From Flavobacterium ammoniigenes (GTDB lineage: Bacteria > Bacteroidota > Bacteroidia > Flavobacteriales > Flavobacteriaceae), in contig NZ_AP025184.1 in the NCBI RefSeq assembly GCF_020886055.1, forward strand, positions 2,046,001-2,110,000: a stretch of DNA of 64,000 nt, in the 5' to 3' direction. The notes under the pieces are model-generated. The model saw only the letters and a program-made list of their open reading frames with translations. It was not told the origin of the DNA and did no database searches. How positions within the stretch are numbered: the stretch's first letter is position 1; each line of letters opens with the position of its first letter. Of the stretch, positions 16,788-26,760 are shown one piece after another. The position numbers and the translations under genes were made by a program.

Positions 16788-18542
16788 ATGAAAGCAAAAG
16801 CATTCGATACACGATTATTCAAACGAATTTTACAATACACTAAACCCTATCAGTTGCGTTTTAGAGGAGTAATTGCGTTTGCGATTTCGCTTTCTGTTTT
16901 TGCAGCCTTGCGTCCTTATTTGTTAAAGCAAACTGTTGACGGTTACATTAAAACACACGATCAGCAAGGATTATTATTGTACATCAGCCTTATGGGAATT
17001 GTGTTGTTAGCCGAGGTGTTTTCGCAATATTACTTTGTATTATGGGCCAATTGGTTGGGACAAGACATTGTGAAAGATATTAGAACCAAATTATTCAAAC
17101 ACATTTTGAGCTTCCGAATGAAGTACTTTGACCATGTGCCTGTGGGGCAATTAGTAACGCGTTCGGTTTCGGATATTGAAGCTATTGCGCGTATCTTCAG
17201 TCAAGGACTGTTCATGATCATAAGCGACTTGATGAAAATGGTGGTAGTGCTGTTCTTTATGTTTTATATGAACTGGAAACTAACTTGGATTGTTATTGTT
17301 GCGATGCCGATTTTAGTTTTTTTTACTCGAATATTCCAACGCAAGATGCAAGTGGCTTTTGAAGAAGTACGAAATGAAATTGCCAATATGAATTCCTTTG
17401 TTCAAGAGCGTGTTACGGGAATGAAAATTGTGCAATTGTTCAATCGAGAGAACATTGAATTTGATAAGTTTAAAAACATCAACGACAAACATAGAAAAGC
17501 TTGGATTAAAACCATTTTGTACAACTCCATCTTCTTCCCTATTGCCGATATTATTTCGTCATTAACCTTAGGATTTATTGTATTGTATGGTGGATTTAAA
17601 ATATTAAATGGAGATTCGTTTACCACCTTTGGCGATTTGTTTTCATACACCATGTTCATTGGAATGTTGTTCAATCCGCTACGCCAAATTGCAGATAAAT
17701 TCAACGAAATGCAATTGGGCATGATTGCTGCCAATCGAGTGTTTGATATTTTGGATACCCAAGACCAAATACAAGATACGGGGACAATTGAAGCCCCTCT
17801 TTTTGATGGCAATATTGAATTTAAAGAGATTCATTTTGGATATGTTCCCAATGAAGAAGTGATAAAAGGAATTGATTTAGAGGTAAAAGCGGGTCAAACC
17901 ATTGCGATTGTAGGTTCTACAGGGGCAGGCAAATCTACCATTATCAATTTATTGAATCGTTTTTATGAAATCAACAGTGGGTCGATTTATATTGATCATC
18001 AAAACATCGAAAATTATACTTTGGAATCACTGCGCAAGCAAATTGCAGTGGTTTTGCAAGATGTTTTCTTATTCGCCGACACCATTTACAACAATATTAC
18101 TCTCAATAATCCAGCAATCAGTCGCGAAGAAGTTTTGGCTGCCGCCCAAAAAATTGGGGTTCATGAGTTTATTATGAGTTTACCGGATAATTATGATTTT
18201 GATGTCAAAGAACGTGGTGTTATGTTGTCCTCTGGGCAACGCCAATTGATTGCTTTTTTACGTGCTTTTGTAAGCAACCCAAGTATTTTGATCTTGGACG
18301 AAGCTACTTCCTCAATCGATACCTATTCTGAAGAATTAATTCAGCGTGCTACCGAAACCATTACCAAAGGCAGAACTTCCATTGTCATTGCTCACCGATT
18401 AGCCACTATTATGAATGCTGATAAAATTGTAGTAATGGATAAAGGGTTGATTGTAGAACAAGGCATACACCAAGAACTTATCAAGAAGGAAAGTGGTTAT
18501 TACAAAAACTTATACGATTCGCAGTTTTCGGCAGCTAATTAA
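16788..18542 (+). CDS. ABC exporter half-transporter, MsbA-like
   Basis: The 584-residue protein fuses a six-helix membrane domain (about 20-310) to an ATPase (about 340-575). Walker A is GSTGAGKST, the Q loop VVLQDVFLF, the signature LSSGQRQL, Walker B ILILDEATSS with an intact catalytic Glu, and the H loop IVIAHRLAT. Such proteins work as homodimers or heterodimers to export lipids, drugs or peptides across the inner membrane. The substrate is not evident. It starts 11 bases after truA and probably shares its transcript. The second ABC gene at 24476 lies 6 kb away and has a degenerate catalytic site, so partnership is possible but not shown. Confidence 0.9.
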   Translation: MKAKAFDTRLFKRILQYTKPYQLRFRGVIAFAISLSVFAALRPYLLKQTVDGYIKTHDQQGLLLYISLMGIVLLAEVFSQYYFVLWANWLGQDIVKDIRTKLFKHILSFRMKYFDHVPVGQLVTRSVSDIEAIARIFSQGLFMIISDLMKMVVVLFFMFYMNWKLTWIVIVAMPILVFFTRIFQRKMQVAFEEVRNEIANMNSFVQERVTGMKIVQLFNRENIEFDKFKNINDKHRKAWIKTILYNSIFFPIADIISSLTLGFIVLYGGFKILNGDSFTTFGDLFSYTMFIGMLFNPLRQIADKFNEMQLGMIAANRVFDILDTQDQIQDTGTIEAPLFDGNIEFKEIHFGYVPNEEVIKGIDLEVKAGQTIAIVGSTGAGKSTIINLLNRFYEINSGSIYIDHQNIENYTLESLRKQIAVVLQDVFLFADTIYNNITLNNPAISREEVLAAAQKIGVHEFIMSLPDNYDFDVKERGVMLSSGQRQLIAFLRAFVSNPSILILDEATSSIDTYSEELIQRATETITKGRTSIVIAHRLATIMNADKIVVMDKGLIVEQGIHQELIKKESGYYKNLYDSQFSAAN

Positions 18543-18676
18543 AAAGGTATACGGGTTTATTTTTAGTTGTTTTTTTGAAAATTTGTTAGTTTTCGACTTT
18601 ATCGGTTTGAAAATTTCACAAAACAGAATAATTCCTTAAATTCGCAGCATCAATTAATAGAGATAAAATTATACAC

Positions 18677-20065
18677 ATGAAATACGATATTATTGTTTTA
18701 GGAAGTGGACCTGGAGGATATGTTACTGCTATCCGAGCTTCTCAATTAGGCTTTAAAGTAGCTGTTATCGAAAAAGAAAATCTAGGTGGAGTTTGCTTGA
18801 ACTGGGGATGTATCCCAACGAAAGCTTTATTGAAATCGGCTCAAGTTTTTGATTATTTAAAACACGCTTCTGATTACGGATTGACTGTTTCATCATTTGA
18901 TAAAGATTTCTCAGCGGTGGTAAACCGTTCAAGAGGAGTAGCTGATGGAATGAGCAAAGGAGTTCAATTCTTGATGAAAAAAAATAAAATCGACGTTATT
19001 GATGGTTTTGGTAAAATCAAACCAGGCAAAAAAGTAGATGTAACTGATAAAGACGGCAAAGTAACTGAATACAGCGCAGATCATATTATTTTGGCAACCG
19101 GAGCGCGTTCTCGTGAATTACCTAATTTACCACAAGATGGTGTAAAAGTAATTGGATACCGTCAAGCAATGACTTTACCAAAGCAACCTAAATCAATGAT
19201 TATTGTTGGTTCAGGAGCTATTGGAATTGAGTTTGCTCATTTTTACAATTCCATGGGAACTGATGTGACTATTGTAGAATTTATGCCCAACATTGTTCCT
19301 GTTGAAGACGAAGACATTTCGAAACAAATGGAACGTTCTATGAAAAAAGCAGGAGTTACTATTATGACTAATGCTTCTGTAGAAAAAATTGATACTTCAG
19401 GAAAAGGCGTTAAAGCATTTGTAAAAACAGCCAAAGGTGAAGAAGTGTTAGAAGCTGACATTTTACTTTCTGCGGTGGGTATCAAAACCAACATTGAAAA
19501 CATCGGTTTAGAAGAAGTAGGTATTGCTACAGATAGAGATAAAATCTTAGTCAATGCTTACAACCAAACTAATATCCCTGGTTATTACGCTATTGGAGAT
19601 ATTACTCCAGGACAAGCTTTGGCTCACGTTGCCTCAGCAGAAGGAATTAACTGTGTGGAAAAAATTGCAGGATTACATGTTGAACCAATTGATTACGGAA
19701 ACGTTCCTGGTTGTACTTATGCTACTCCAGAAATTGCTTCGGTTGGATTAACTGAAAAAGCTGCCAAAGAAAAAGGATACGAATTGAAAATTGGTAAATT
19801 CCCATTCTCAGCTTCAGGAAAAGCAAAAGCTTCTGGTGCTGCAGATGGATTTGTAAAAGTAATTTTTGATGCGAAATACGGAGAATGGTTAGGATGTCAT
19901 ATGATTGGAGCTGGAGTTACGGATATGATTGCGGAAGCGGTTGTCGCTCGTAAATTAGAAACAACGGGACACGAAATCTTAAAAGCGATTCACCCACACC
20001 CAACCATGAGTGAGGCGGTAATGGAAGCTGTAGCAGATGCCTACGGGGAAGTAATTCACTTGTAA
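18677..20065 (+). CDS. lpdA: Dihydrolipoyl dehydrogenase (E3)
   Basis: This flavoprotein reoxidises dihydrolipoamide in the pyruvate and 2-oxoglutarate dehydrogenase complexes and the glycine cleavage system. The 462 residues carry the FAD motif [10 protein letters not shown], the redox disulfide [15 protein letters not shown] (Cys about 40 and 45) and the NAD motif [21 protein letters not shown] and the C-terminal catalytic HPHPTMSE with its His-Glu pair complete it. Everything expected is present. It is not next to E1 or E2 genes, so it is probably shared among complexes. A terminator follows at 20090. Confidence 0.95.
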   Translation: MKYDIIVLGSGPGGYVTAIRASQLGFKVAVIEKENLGGVCLNWGCIPTKALLKSAQVFDYLKHASDYGLTVSSFDKDFSAVVNRSRGVADGMSKGVQFLMKKNKIDVIDGFGKIKPGKKVDVTDKDGKVTEYSADHIILATGARSRELPNLPQDGVKVIGYRQAMTLPKQPKSMIIVGSGAIGIEFAHFYNSMGTDVTIVEFMPNIVPVEDEDISKQMERSMKKAGVTIMTNASVEKIDTSGKGVKAFVKTAKGEEVLEADILLSAVGIKTNIENIGLEEVGIATDRDKILVNAYNQTNIPGYYAIGDITPGQALAHVASAEGINCVEKIAGLHVEPIDYGNVPGCTYATPEIASVGLTEKAAKEKGYELKIGKFPFSASGKAKASGAADGFVKVIFDAKYGEWLGCHMIGAGVTDMIAEAVVARKLETTGHEILKAIHPHPTMSEAVMEAVADAYGEVIHL

Positions 20066-20089
20066 TTCACATACCAAATATCTATTATA

Positions 20090-20125
20090 TACCCCGATTG
20101 ATGCATTCTCTCGGGGTTATTTTTT
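20090..20125 (+). terminator. Terminator after lpdA
   Basis: ACCCCGA (20091-20097) pairs with TCGGGGT (20111-20117) and is followed by a T-rich run. Confidence 0.75.
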
Positions 20126-20159
20126 ACCAATATTTATACACCAATTTAAAATCAACATC

Positions 20160-21074
20160 ATGCAATACAACAACATTTTAGAAACTATTGGCAACACGCC
20201 ACACATCAAAATAAACCGACTTTTTGGTGAAAACAAAAACGTTTGGATCAAACTGGAACGAGCTAACCCAGGGGCAAGTATCAAGGACAGAATTGCATTA
20301 GCCATGATCGAAGATGCTGAAGCAAAAGGATTATTACAAAAAGACAGCACTATCATTGAAGCAACATCTGGAAATACAGGAATTGGTTTAGCCATGGTCG
20401 CTGCAGTAAAAGGTTACCGATTAATTTTGGTAATGCCCGAATCGATGTCAATAGAAAGAAGACGCTTGATGAGCATTTACGGCGCTGAATTTGTTTTGAC
20501 TCCTCGTGAAAAAGGGATGAAAGGTGCTATTGAAAAAGCACAAGAATTGACTGCTGAGATTCCACACGCTTGGTCGCCTTTACAATTTGAAAATCCTGCC
20601 AATATAGAAGTTCATAAAAAAACTACCGCTCAAGAAATTATTAAAGCTTTTCCAAATGGATTGGACTATTTGATTACCGGAGTAGGAACTGGAGGACACA
20701 TAACGGGTTGTGCTGAAATATTAAAAGCGCACTACCCTAACCTAAAGGTTTTTGCTGTAGAGCCTGAGGCCTCTCCAGTAATAAGTGGAGGGTCTCCTGC
20801 TCCTCACCCAATTCAAGGAATTGGCGCTGGATTTATCCCAACCAATTTGCATACCGATGTTTTGGACGGAGCCATTCAAGTGAGCAAAGATGACGCTTTC
20901 AGTTATGCACAACGAGCAGCAAAAGAAGAAGGAATTTTATTGGGTATTTCTTCAGGAGCTTCTTTAGCAGCTGTTGCCAAAAAAATAAAGGATATTCCGG
21001 CTGATGCAACGGTACTTACTTTTTGTTACGATACAGGAGAACGTTACTTGAGTATCGAAGGTTTATTCGAATAA
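20160..21074 (+). CDS. cysK: Cysteine synthase (O-acetylserine sulfhydrylase)
   Basis: The enzyme makes L-cysteine from O-acetylserine and sulfide with PLP. The 304 residues show the start [18 protein letters not shown], the PLP lysine in GASIKDRIA (about 41), the substrate loop [10 protein letters not shown] and the phosphate-binding [18 protein letters not shown] and the final [11 protein letters not shown] also fit. The sequence fits the CysK/CysM group; I use cysK, although the split between CysK and CysM cannot be made firmly here. It is monocistronic, between two terminators, and I see no sulfur-responsive leader. Confidence 0.9.
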   Translation: MQYNNILETIGNTPHIKINRLFGENKNVWIKLERANPGASIKDRIALAMIEDAEAKGLLQKDSTIIEATSGNTGIGLAMVAAVKGYRLILVMPESMSIERRRLMSIYGAEFVLTPREKGMKGAIEKAQELTAEIPHAWSPLQFENPANIEVHKKTTAQEIIKAFPNGLDYLITGVGTGGHITGCAEILKAHYPNLKVFAVEPEASPVISGGSPAPHPIQGIGAGFIPTNLHTDVLDGAIQVSKDDAFSYAQRAAKEEGILLGISSGASLAAVAKKIKDIPADATVLTFCYDTGERYLSIEGLFE

Positions 21075-21095
21075 ATCCACTTTGATCATAAACAC

Positions 21096-21128
21096 AATCC
21101 GATTGTTGAAAAGCAGTCGGATTTTTTA
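21096..21128 (+). terminator. Terminator after cysK
   Basis: AATCCGA pairs with TCGGATT around a 14-base loop, and a T run follows. Confidence 0.75.
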
Positions 21129-21201
21129 TTTCAGTAGTTGGTAGAACCTGTAAAATTGAGTATCTTTCGTTGGAACAAACTACCCCCTAACCTCCCCGAT
21201 T

Positions 21202-21651
21202 ATGAAATGGAAAGTCATATTAATTGCAATCATTTGTTTCTCTTCTAACACCTACAGCCAAAAGAGTAAGGAAGAAATAGCTATCAAAAAATTATTAGAA
21301 AAAGAATCGGCCACCTGGCGTGCCAAAGATGTTCAGGGACACACTGAATGTTGGCATATTCAACCTTATAGCCGAATTTTAGTTTCATTACCTAATGGTC
21401 AAACTATAGACGTACCGCCTACTGCAATGCAAAACGAAAAACCCGAAAGTATGGGTAATGGTGGGTTTGCAGTAAATTCAAATTATAAAATGAGTATCAA
21501 CAAAAATAATGCTTGGGTTAGTCATGACGAACTCTCCACCGATGCTGAAGGAAAAAGAACTTGGTCTTATGAAATCCGATTGTTAGAAAAAATTAAAGGA
21601 CAATGGAAATTGGTAGGACAATCGCTCCACATCTACAAACGTGAAAATTAA
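21202..21651 (+). CDS. Secreted SnoaL/NTF2-like protein
   Basis: The 149-residue protein has a signal peptide (about 1-19, ending TYSQ). A single alpha+beta domain follows, with ATWRAKDVQGHTECWHIQPYSRI and the closing strand pattern WSYEIRLLEKIKGQWKLVGQSLH. This matches the cone-shaped NTF2/SnoaL-like fold. Such proteins are diverse, and the fold alone gives no activity. It stands alone between cysK and pepT. It is periplasmic or secreted by prediction. Fold assignment is by pattern; function is unknown. Confidence 0.75.
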   Translation: MKWKVILIAIICFSSNTYSQKSKEEIAIKKLLEKESATWRAKDVQGHTECWHIQPYSRILVSLPNGQTIDVPPTAMQNEKPESMGNGGFAVNSNYKMSINKNNAWVSHDELSTDAEGKRTWSYEIRLLEKIKGQWKLVGQSLHIYKREN

Positions 21652-21727
21652 TTTGACTCATAACTATGCAAAGAAAAATTCAACCTTGGTGTTGGATTTT
21701 TTCATTTTAGAACGCTTGTAAAATGTC

Positions 21728-21735
21728 TATATTTG
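21728..21735 (+). promoter_or_regulatory. pepT promoter -7 element
   Basis: TATATTTG, a perfect match to TAnnTTTG, 16 bases before the ATG at 21752. No clear -33 box at the right distance. Confidence 0.5.
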
Positions 21736-21751
21736 TTTAAAATAAAATAGC

Positions 21752-22993
21752 ATGCAACATATTATAGATAGATTCATTAGTTATGTCACCATTGACACCG
21801 AATCCGATCCCAATTCAACAACAACTCCAAGTACACCTAAACAATGGAATTTAGCAACCCAACTAGTAGAGGAGTTAAAAACTATTGGTTTGCAAGACGT
21901 CACCATTGACGATAAAGCCTACATCATGGCAACACTTCCGAGCAATGTCGATTTCAAAGTTCCTACCATTGGTTTCATTTCGCATTTTGATACTTCTCCT
22001 GACTTCACTGGTGCTAATGTAAATCCGCAAGTAATTCCAAATTACGATGGTGGCGATATTGTATTGAATTCGGATAAAAATATCGTTTTGTCGCCAAAAT
22101 ACTTTAAGGATTTACTACAATACAGAGGACAAACATTAATTACTACAGACGGAACTACACTTCTAGGTGCCGATGACAAAGCGGGAATTACTGAAATTGT
22201 AACTGCTATGGAATACCTAATCCAACATCCCGAGATTAAACACGGAAAAATACGTATTGGATTTACCCCTGACGAAGAAATTGGACGAGGAGCGCATCAT
22301 TTTGACGTAGACCAATTTGGTGCTGATTGGGCCTATACAATGGATGGAAGCCAGGTTGGCGAATTGGAATATGAAAATTTCAATGCGGCTGGAGCCAAAA
22401 TAACCTTCAAAGGCAAAAGTGTACATCCTGGTTATGCCAAAGGCAAAATGATCAACTCTATGTTGATTGCTAACGAATTCATTAATGCCTTACCAAAAGG
22501 AGAAACCCCAGAAGAAACGAGAGGATATGAAGGATTTTTCCATGTGCATCATCTTAGTGGAAGTATAGAAGAAAGCGTTGTCGAATTGATTATTCGAGAT
22601 CACAACAAAACAAAGTTTGAAAAGCGTAAAGCACTAATCGAAAAAATCACAAAAAAAATTAATAAAAAATTCGCCAAACAATTTGGTGAAAATATTGCCA
22701 TTGCTGAAATCAACGACCAATACTACAACATGAAAGAAAAGGTTTTGCCTGTTAAACATATTGTCGATATTGCCGAGCAAGCCATGAAAGAAGTAGGAAT
22801 TAAACCACTCATTAAACCCATCCGCGGAGGAACTGACGGTTCGCAATTGTCATATAAAGGACTACCTTGCCCTAATATTTTTGCTGGTGGACATAATTTT
22901 CATGGAAAATACGAATATGTCCCTGTGGAAAGCATTCAAAAAGCTATTGAGGTCATTGTCAAAATTGCAGAATTAACCGCAATCCGAAAATAA
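21752..22993 (+). CDS. pepT: Peptidase T (tripeptide aminopeptidase)
   Basis: This M20B zinc aminopeptidase removes the N-terminal residue of tripeptides in the cytoplasm. The 413 residues show [14 protein letters not shown], the first zinc His in [10 protein letters not shown] and the bridging Asp in LLGADDKAG. The general-base Glu lies in [10 protein letters not shown], followed by [21 protein letters not shown], the dimerisation-domain His in [11 protein letters not shown] and the final [17 protein letters not shown]. The protein is complete and typical in length. It is transcribed alone with its own promoter and terminator. Confidence 0.95.
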   Translation: MQHIIDRFISYVTIDTESDPNSTTTPSTPKQWNLATQLVEELKTIGLQDVTIDDKAYIMATLPSNVDFKVPTIGFISHFDTSPDFTGANVNPQVIPNYDGGDIVLNSDKNIVLSPKYFKDLLQYRGQTLITTDGTTLLGADDKAGITEIVTAMEYLIQHPEIKHGKIRIGFTPDEEIGRGAHHFDVDQFGADWAYTMDGSQVGELEYENFNAAGAKITFKGKSVHPGYAKGKMINSMLIANEFINALPKGETPEETRGYEGFFHVHHLSGSIEESVVELIIRDHNKTKFEKRKALIEKITKKINKKFAKQFGENIAIAEINDQYYNMKEKVLPVKHIVDIAEQAMKEVGIKPLIKPIRGGTDGSQLSYKGLPCPNIFAGGHNFHGKYEYVPVESIQKAIEVIVKIAELTAIRK

Positions 22994-23000
22994 TCCATAA

Positions 23001-23029
23001 AAAAAGCTCCCGATTGGGAGCTTTTTTAT
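23001..23029. terminator. Bidirectional terminator between pepT and yajC
   Basis: AAAAAGCTCCC and GGGAGCTTTTTT form a stem around GATT, with A and T runs on both sides, between convergent genes. Confidence 0.85.
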
Positions 23030-23041
23030 TTTGTTTTGCGA

Positions 23042-23314
23042 TTATTTTTTATTCAAAGCAGCGCTCATTTCCATTGAAATAGCAGAACGCTCCATTTTTA
23101 ATTTTCCTGACATCGTTTCGACAACTACAGTAGTCTCTGCCAATTCAGCAATTTTACCATGAAGTCCGCTTTTAGTGATAATTTTATCCCCTACTTTTAA
23201 GCTACTTTCAAATTCCTTTTCAGCTTTGGCTCTTTTTTGTTGTGGTCGAATCATAAAGAAATAGATCACTACAAACATTAATAAGAACGGCGCAAATTGA
23301 CTTAATTGTCCCAT
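23042..23314 (-). CDS. yajC: Sec translocon accessory protein YajC
   Basis: The 90-residue protein has one membrane helix near its start (about 5-22) followed by the diagnostic RPQQKRAKAEKEFESSLKVGDKIITKSGLHGKIAEL. YajC associates with SecDF in the inner membrane and helps protein export. Nothing is missing. It lies 27 bases downstream of nusB and probably shares its message, an arrangement that, from memory, is common in Flavobacteria. Confidence 0.93.
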   Translation of the reverse strand: MGQLSQFAPFLLMFVVIYFFMIRPQQKRAKAEKEFESSLKVGDKIITKSGLHGKIAELAETTVVVETMSGKLKMERSAISMEMSAALNKK

Positions 23315-23341
23315 AATTGTATTTTATTATTGTTAAACGTA

Positions 23342-24286
23342 TTACATCAAGCCTCTTCCAGCTTTGATCATTTTTTTATTAGCTTGAAACTCTTTGACTA
23401 AATTATCTAAAATTCCGTTGATAAAAATACTACTTTTTGGCGTAGAATATTCTTTGGCTAATTCCAAATATTCATTCAACGTAACTTTTACAGGAATGGA
23501 TGGAAATTTCAACAATTCGCAGATAGCCATTTTAAGAATAATCGTATCAATTTCAGCAATTCGATCCATATCCCAATTCGGTGTTTTGGTATCAAATTCT
23601 TTGGCCAATTCTTTCTCGTTTAAAACTGTTTTTATGAACAAATCTTTGGCAAAATCTTTATCGTCGGCATCTTTAAACAATTTAGGCACTCTAAAACTAG
23701 CATCTTCAGCTGATTTAATCGCTTTTAATTGTTTAACGATATGAGTATTTACTACCGGAATATCATCAATCCAAGTTAATTTATCATCTTCTAAATACTC
23801 GTATAACTTTTCGTTAGGAACAATAATATCAGTAAAAAGATCTACCACAAACTGCTTGTCTTCTTCAAAAGTATTCACAAAAGTACTCATGTATTTTTCA
23901 TACAATTTACTTTCTTTCAAAGCAGTTAAAAGTAAATTAATATAATCATCATGAATGTTCCAATTTGTAATTTTTCTGTTTTCCAGAGCAATGCTCAAGG
24001 AATTATTATCTTCTAATAATTGAAAAATACTATTGTTTACGAATTTATTATTGGGATTGCGTTCTTCTTTGGTAGCCAAATGTTTTTGACTGGACAACTG
24101 TAAAAAGACTTTTTCCTTTTTGGCCATTTCAATTAATGAAGATAGCATGATCAGGTATAAATCTTGAATAGCGTCGATGCTGTAAAATAGAAATTTTTCT
24201 TGACCTTCTAAATTATCCGAACCGTTTTGGTGCATGGCATAAATGGATTGCATAACCTTAACGCGAATGTGTCTTCTATTTACCAC
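23342..24286 (-). CDS. nusB: Transcription antitermination factor NusB, long form
   Basis: NusB with NusE binds boxA RNA and prevents early termination in rRNA operons. The 314-residue protein is about twice the length of E. coli NusB (139). It starts RRHIRVKVMQSIYAM, has an extended middle, and ends with the conserved MDRIAEIDTIILKMAICELL and VTLNEYLELAKEYSTPKSSIFINGILDNL. This extended form is usual in Bacteroidota. The start is a GTG at 24286, directly before the conserved VNRRHIRV; no ATG is available there. A promoter box lies 29 bases upstream. Confidence 0.92.
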   Translation of the reverse strand: MVNRRHIRVKVMQSIYAMHQNGSDNLEGQEKFLFYSIDAIQDLYLIMLSSLIEMAKKEKVFLQLSSQKHLATKEERNPNNKFVNNSIFQLLEDNNSLSIALENRKITNWNIHDDYINLLLTALKESKLYEKYMSTFVNTFEEDKQFVVDLFTDIIVPNEKLYEYLEDDKLTWIDDIPVVNTHIVKQLKAIKSAEDASFRVPKLFKDADDKDFAKDLFIKTVLNEKELAKEFDTKTPNWDMDRIAEIDTIILKMAICELLKFPSIPVKVTLNEYLELAKEYSTPKSSIFINGILDNLVKEFQANKKMIKAGRGLM

Positions 24287-24315
24287 TGTGTAAGAACTTT
24301 TAATGAATTAGACTG

Positions 24316-24323
24316 CAAAAATA
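24316..24323 (-). promoter_or_regulatory. nusB-yajC promoter -7 element
   Basis: The minus strand reads TATTTTTG, about 30 bases before the GTG start of nusB. Confidence 0.45.
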
Positions 24324-24444
24324 GGCATTTCATCCATTAAAATAAAATTTAAATCTCTTTTTTAAACCAAAAAAATGTGTGCTGTAAATCAACATTTTAA
24401 TCAATCAGTCCTGTTTTTACTGTCAATTATTCTTTTTATTCACC

Positions 24445-24452
24445 TATATTTG
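24445..24452 (+). promoter_or_regulatory. Promoter -7 element of second ABC exporter
   Basis: TATATTTG, 23 bases before the ATG at 24476. The -33 region is T-rich without a clear TTTG. Confidence 0.45.
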
Positions 24453-24475
24453 CGGAGCAATATAGCAGCGATCCC

Positions 24476-26254
24476 ATGAAAGAATTAGGTTATTTAAATA
24501 AGTACTTTATCAAATACAAATTTAGTTTTTTACTAGGTATTGTAATTACTATCATTGCCCAATTCTTCTCACTCTATACTCCTAAATTGATTAGTAAGTC
24601 GTTGGGTGCAATTGAGCAATTTGACCAACTTTCAGACACTCAAAAAGCTACCGAAACTATTTTGTCTGGATTCAAAAGCGAATTAGTGTCTAACATTCTA
24701 TTGATTATTGGCACCACCATTATCGCTGGTTTTTTGACCTTTTTAATGCGTCAAACCTTAATTGTAATGTCGCGACACATCGAATTTGATTTAAAAAACG
24801 AAGTCTTTAGACAGTACGAAAATCTTTCGCAACAATTCTACAAACAAAACAGAACTGGAGATTTAATGAATCGCATCAGTGAAGATGTTTCCAAAGTGAG
24901 AATGTATGTCGGTCCGGCTGTGATGTACACCATTAACACCTTCATCCGATTTGCCATTGTGATCGCTTATATGTATAATGTTTCACCAAGACTGACTTTA
25001 TATACCTTATTGCCCTTACCCATTCTTTCGTATACGATTTTCAAACTGAGTTCAGAAATTAACAAACGAAGTACCATTTTCCAACAATACCTGTCTAAAG
25101 TATCGAGTTTTACTCAAGAAATTTTCTCAGGAATTAGAGTAATCAAAGCCTATTCTTTAGAAAACCAACACCAAAACAATATGATTGATTTGGCTGATGA
25201 AAGTAAAAACAAGAGCTTGGATTTAGCTCGTGTGCAATCTTTATTTGGACCATTGATGATGGCATTGATTGGTATAAGTAATTTAGTAGTGATCTATTTT
25301 GGCGGATTGATGTATATGGAGGGAACCATAAAAAGTATTGGAACCATTGCCGAATTTATTTTGTACGTAAACATGCTCACATGGCCCGTGGCCTCTTTGG
25401 GCTGGGTTTCGTCAATGGTACAAGAAGCTGAAGCTTCACAAAAACGTTTGAATGAGTTCTTGAAAATTGAACCTGAAATAAAAAACACCAATCCAAATCA
25501 TTCTACAATTGAAGGAAGTATTGCTTTCAACAATGTAAGCTATACCTACGAGGATACAAATATTAAAGCAATTCAAAATATTTCCTTTACAGTAAAGAAA
25601 GGCGAAACATTGGCAATCTTAGGAAAAACTGGTTCTGGTAAATCTACTATCCTTTCCTTAATTTCTAGATTACACGATGTAACGGATGGAAACATAACAG
25701 TTGATGGTAGTGAAATTAGTCAGCTCAATTTATTCGACCTTAGAAACAGTATTGGAATTGTCCCTCAAGATGCTTTCTTATTTTCAGATAGTATCAAGAA
25801 CAATATTAAATTTGGCAAAGAAAACGCCACTGATTTCGAAATAGAAAGTGCTGCAAAAAGTGCTGTGGTTCACGATAATATTATGGGATTTAATGCACAA
25901 TATGAAACCATTCTAGGTGAAAGAGGAATTACACTTTCAGGCGGTCAAAAACAACGCGTATCGATCGCAAGGGCCATTATCAAAAACCCTCCTATTTTAC
26001 TTTTCGACGATTGTTTATCAGCGGTTGATACTGAAACTGAAGAAACTATTTTGAACAATTTATTTGAAATTTGCAAAGACAAAACAACGATTATTGTAAG
26101 TCATCGTGTTTCGTCTGCTAAAAATGCAGATCAAATTATTATCATTGACGAAGGAAGAATAATACAACAAGGTTCTCATAATCAATTAATAAATGAAGAA
26201 GGCTACTATGCCGACTTGTATTTGAAACAACTATCCGAAAAAGAATTAACATAA
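24476..26254 (+). CDS. ABC exporter half-transporter with degenerate Walker B
   Basis: The 592-residue protein has a six-helix membrane domain (about 15-320) and an ATPase (about 345-585). Walker A is GKTGSGKST, the Q loop IVPQDAFLF, the signature LSGGQKQR, Walker B ILLFDDCLSAVD and the H loop IIVSHRVSS. In Walker B the catalytic Glu is replaced by Asp. That change marks the weak ATP site of heterodimeric exporters such as BmrCD, TM287/288 and MdlAB, so this may be one half of such a pair, MdlA-like. No partner gene is adjacent. It has its own promoter. Substrate is unknown. Confidence 0.88.
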   Translation: MKELGYLNKYFIKYKFSFLLGIVITIIAQFFSLYTPKLISKSLGAIEQFDQLSDTQKATETILSGFKSELVSNILLIIGTTIIAGFLTFLMRQTLIVMSRHIEFDLKNEVFRQYENLSQQFYKQNRTGDLMNRISEDVSKVRMYVGPAVMYTINTFIRFAIVIAYMYNVSPRLTLYTLLPLPILSYTIFKLSSEINKRSTIFQQYLSKVSSFTQEIFSGIRVIKAYSLENQHQNNMIDLADESKNKSLDLARVQSLFGPLMMALIGISNLVVIYFGGLMYMEGTIKSIGTIAEFILYVNMLTWPVASLGWVSSMVQEAEASQKRLNEFLKIEPEIKNTNPNHSTIEGSIAFNNVSYTYEDTNIKAIQNISFTVKKGETLAILGKTGSGKSTILSLISRLHDVTDGNITVDGSEISQLNLFDLRNSIGIVPQDAFLFSDSIKNNIKFGKENATDFEIESAAKSAVVHDNIMGFNAQYETILGERGITLSGGQKQRVSIARAIIKNPPILLFDDCLSAVDTETEETILNNLFEICKDKTTIIVSHRVSSAKNADQIIIIDEGRIIQQGSHNQLINEEGYYADLYLKQLSEKELT

Positions 26255-26321
26255 TTTTTTGGTCAATCAATTTTTTTTTATCATTTTTGGATGTCTATAA
26301 ACCAATTAATGAAGACGGATT

Positions 26322-26702
26322 ATGAGAGAACATGATATGTTAGAAAAAGAAGAAATATTTTCTAAAATTTTAAGAGCTGGAAGAAGAACCTACTTTTTTG
26401 ATGTAAGAGCTACAAAAGCAGATGATTATTACATTACAATTACTGAAAGTAAGAAGTTTACTGAAGAGGATGGATCGTTTCATTTCAAAAAACATAAAAT
26501 TTATTTGTACAAAGAAGACTTTGCTGCTTTTACTGAAATTTTAGGCGATATGACTTCCTACGTTTTAAACCACAAAGGCGAAGAAGTAATTTCTGAAAGA
26601 CATCAAAAAGATTTCAAAAAAGAATACACTTCAGCAACTTCAGATGAAGAAATAACACCTCAGGTGTCTAGTTTTACAGATATTGATTTTGATGATATTT
26701 AA
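26322..26702 (+). CDS. PUR-alpha-like nucleic-acid-binding protein (DUF3276)
   Basis: The 126-residue protein shows the PUR repeat pattern RRTYFFDVRATKADDYYITITESKKF, then FHFKKHKIYLYKEDFAAFTEIL, followed by an acidic Ser/Thr-rich tail. DUF3276 proteins share the PUR fold, and the Borrelia member BpuR binds DNA and RNA. A single repeat is present, so the active form is probably a dimer. It follows the ABC exporter by 67 bases and ends in a strong terminator. The binding target here is unknown. Confidence 0.88.
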   Translation: MREHDMLEKEEIFSKILRAGRRTYFFDVRATKADDYYITITESKKFTEEDGSFHFKKHKIYLYKEDFAAFTEILGDMTSYVLNHKGEEVISERHQKDFKKEYTSATSDEEITPQVSSFTDIDFDDI

Positions 26703-26720
26703 TTAAAAATCAACTCAATA

Positions 26721-26755
26721 AAAAAGCCCAAAATCAAATGATTTTGGGCTTTTTT
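26721..26755. terminator. Bidirectional terminator between PUR gene and S10 peptidase
   Basis: AAAAGCCCAAAATCA and the matching TGATTTTGGGCTTTT form a long stem, flanked by A and T runs, between convergent genes. Confidence 0.85.
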
Positions 26756-26760
26756 GTTTC

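Noticed and set aside
16788..26254. The two ABC exporters as an operon-encoded heterodimer
   Set aside because: They are 6 kb apart with five other intact genes between them and separate promoters; pairing stays only a hypothesis.
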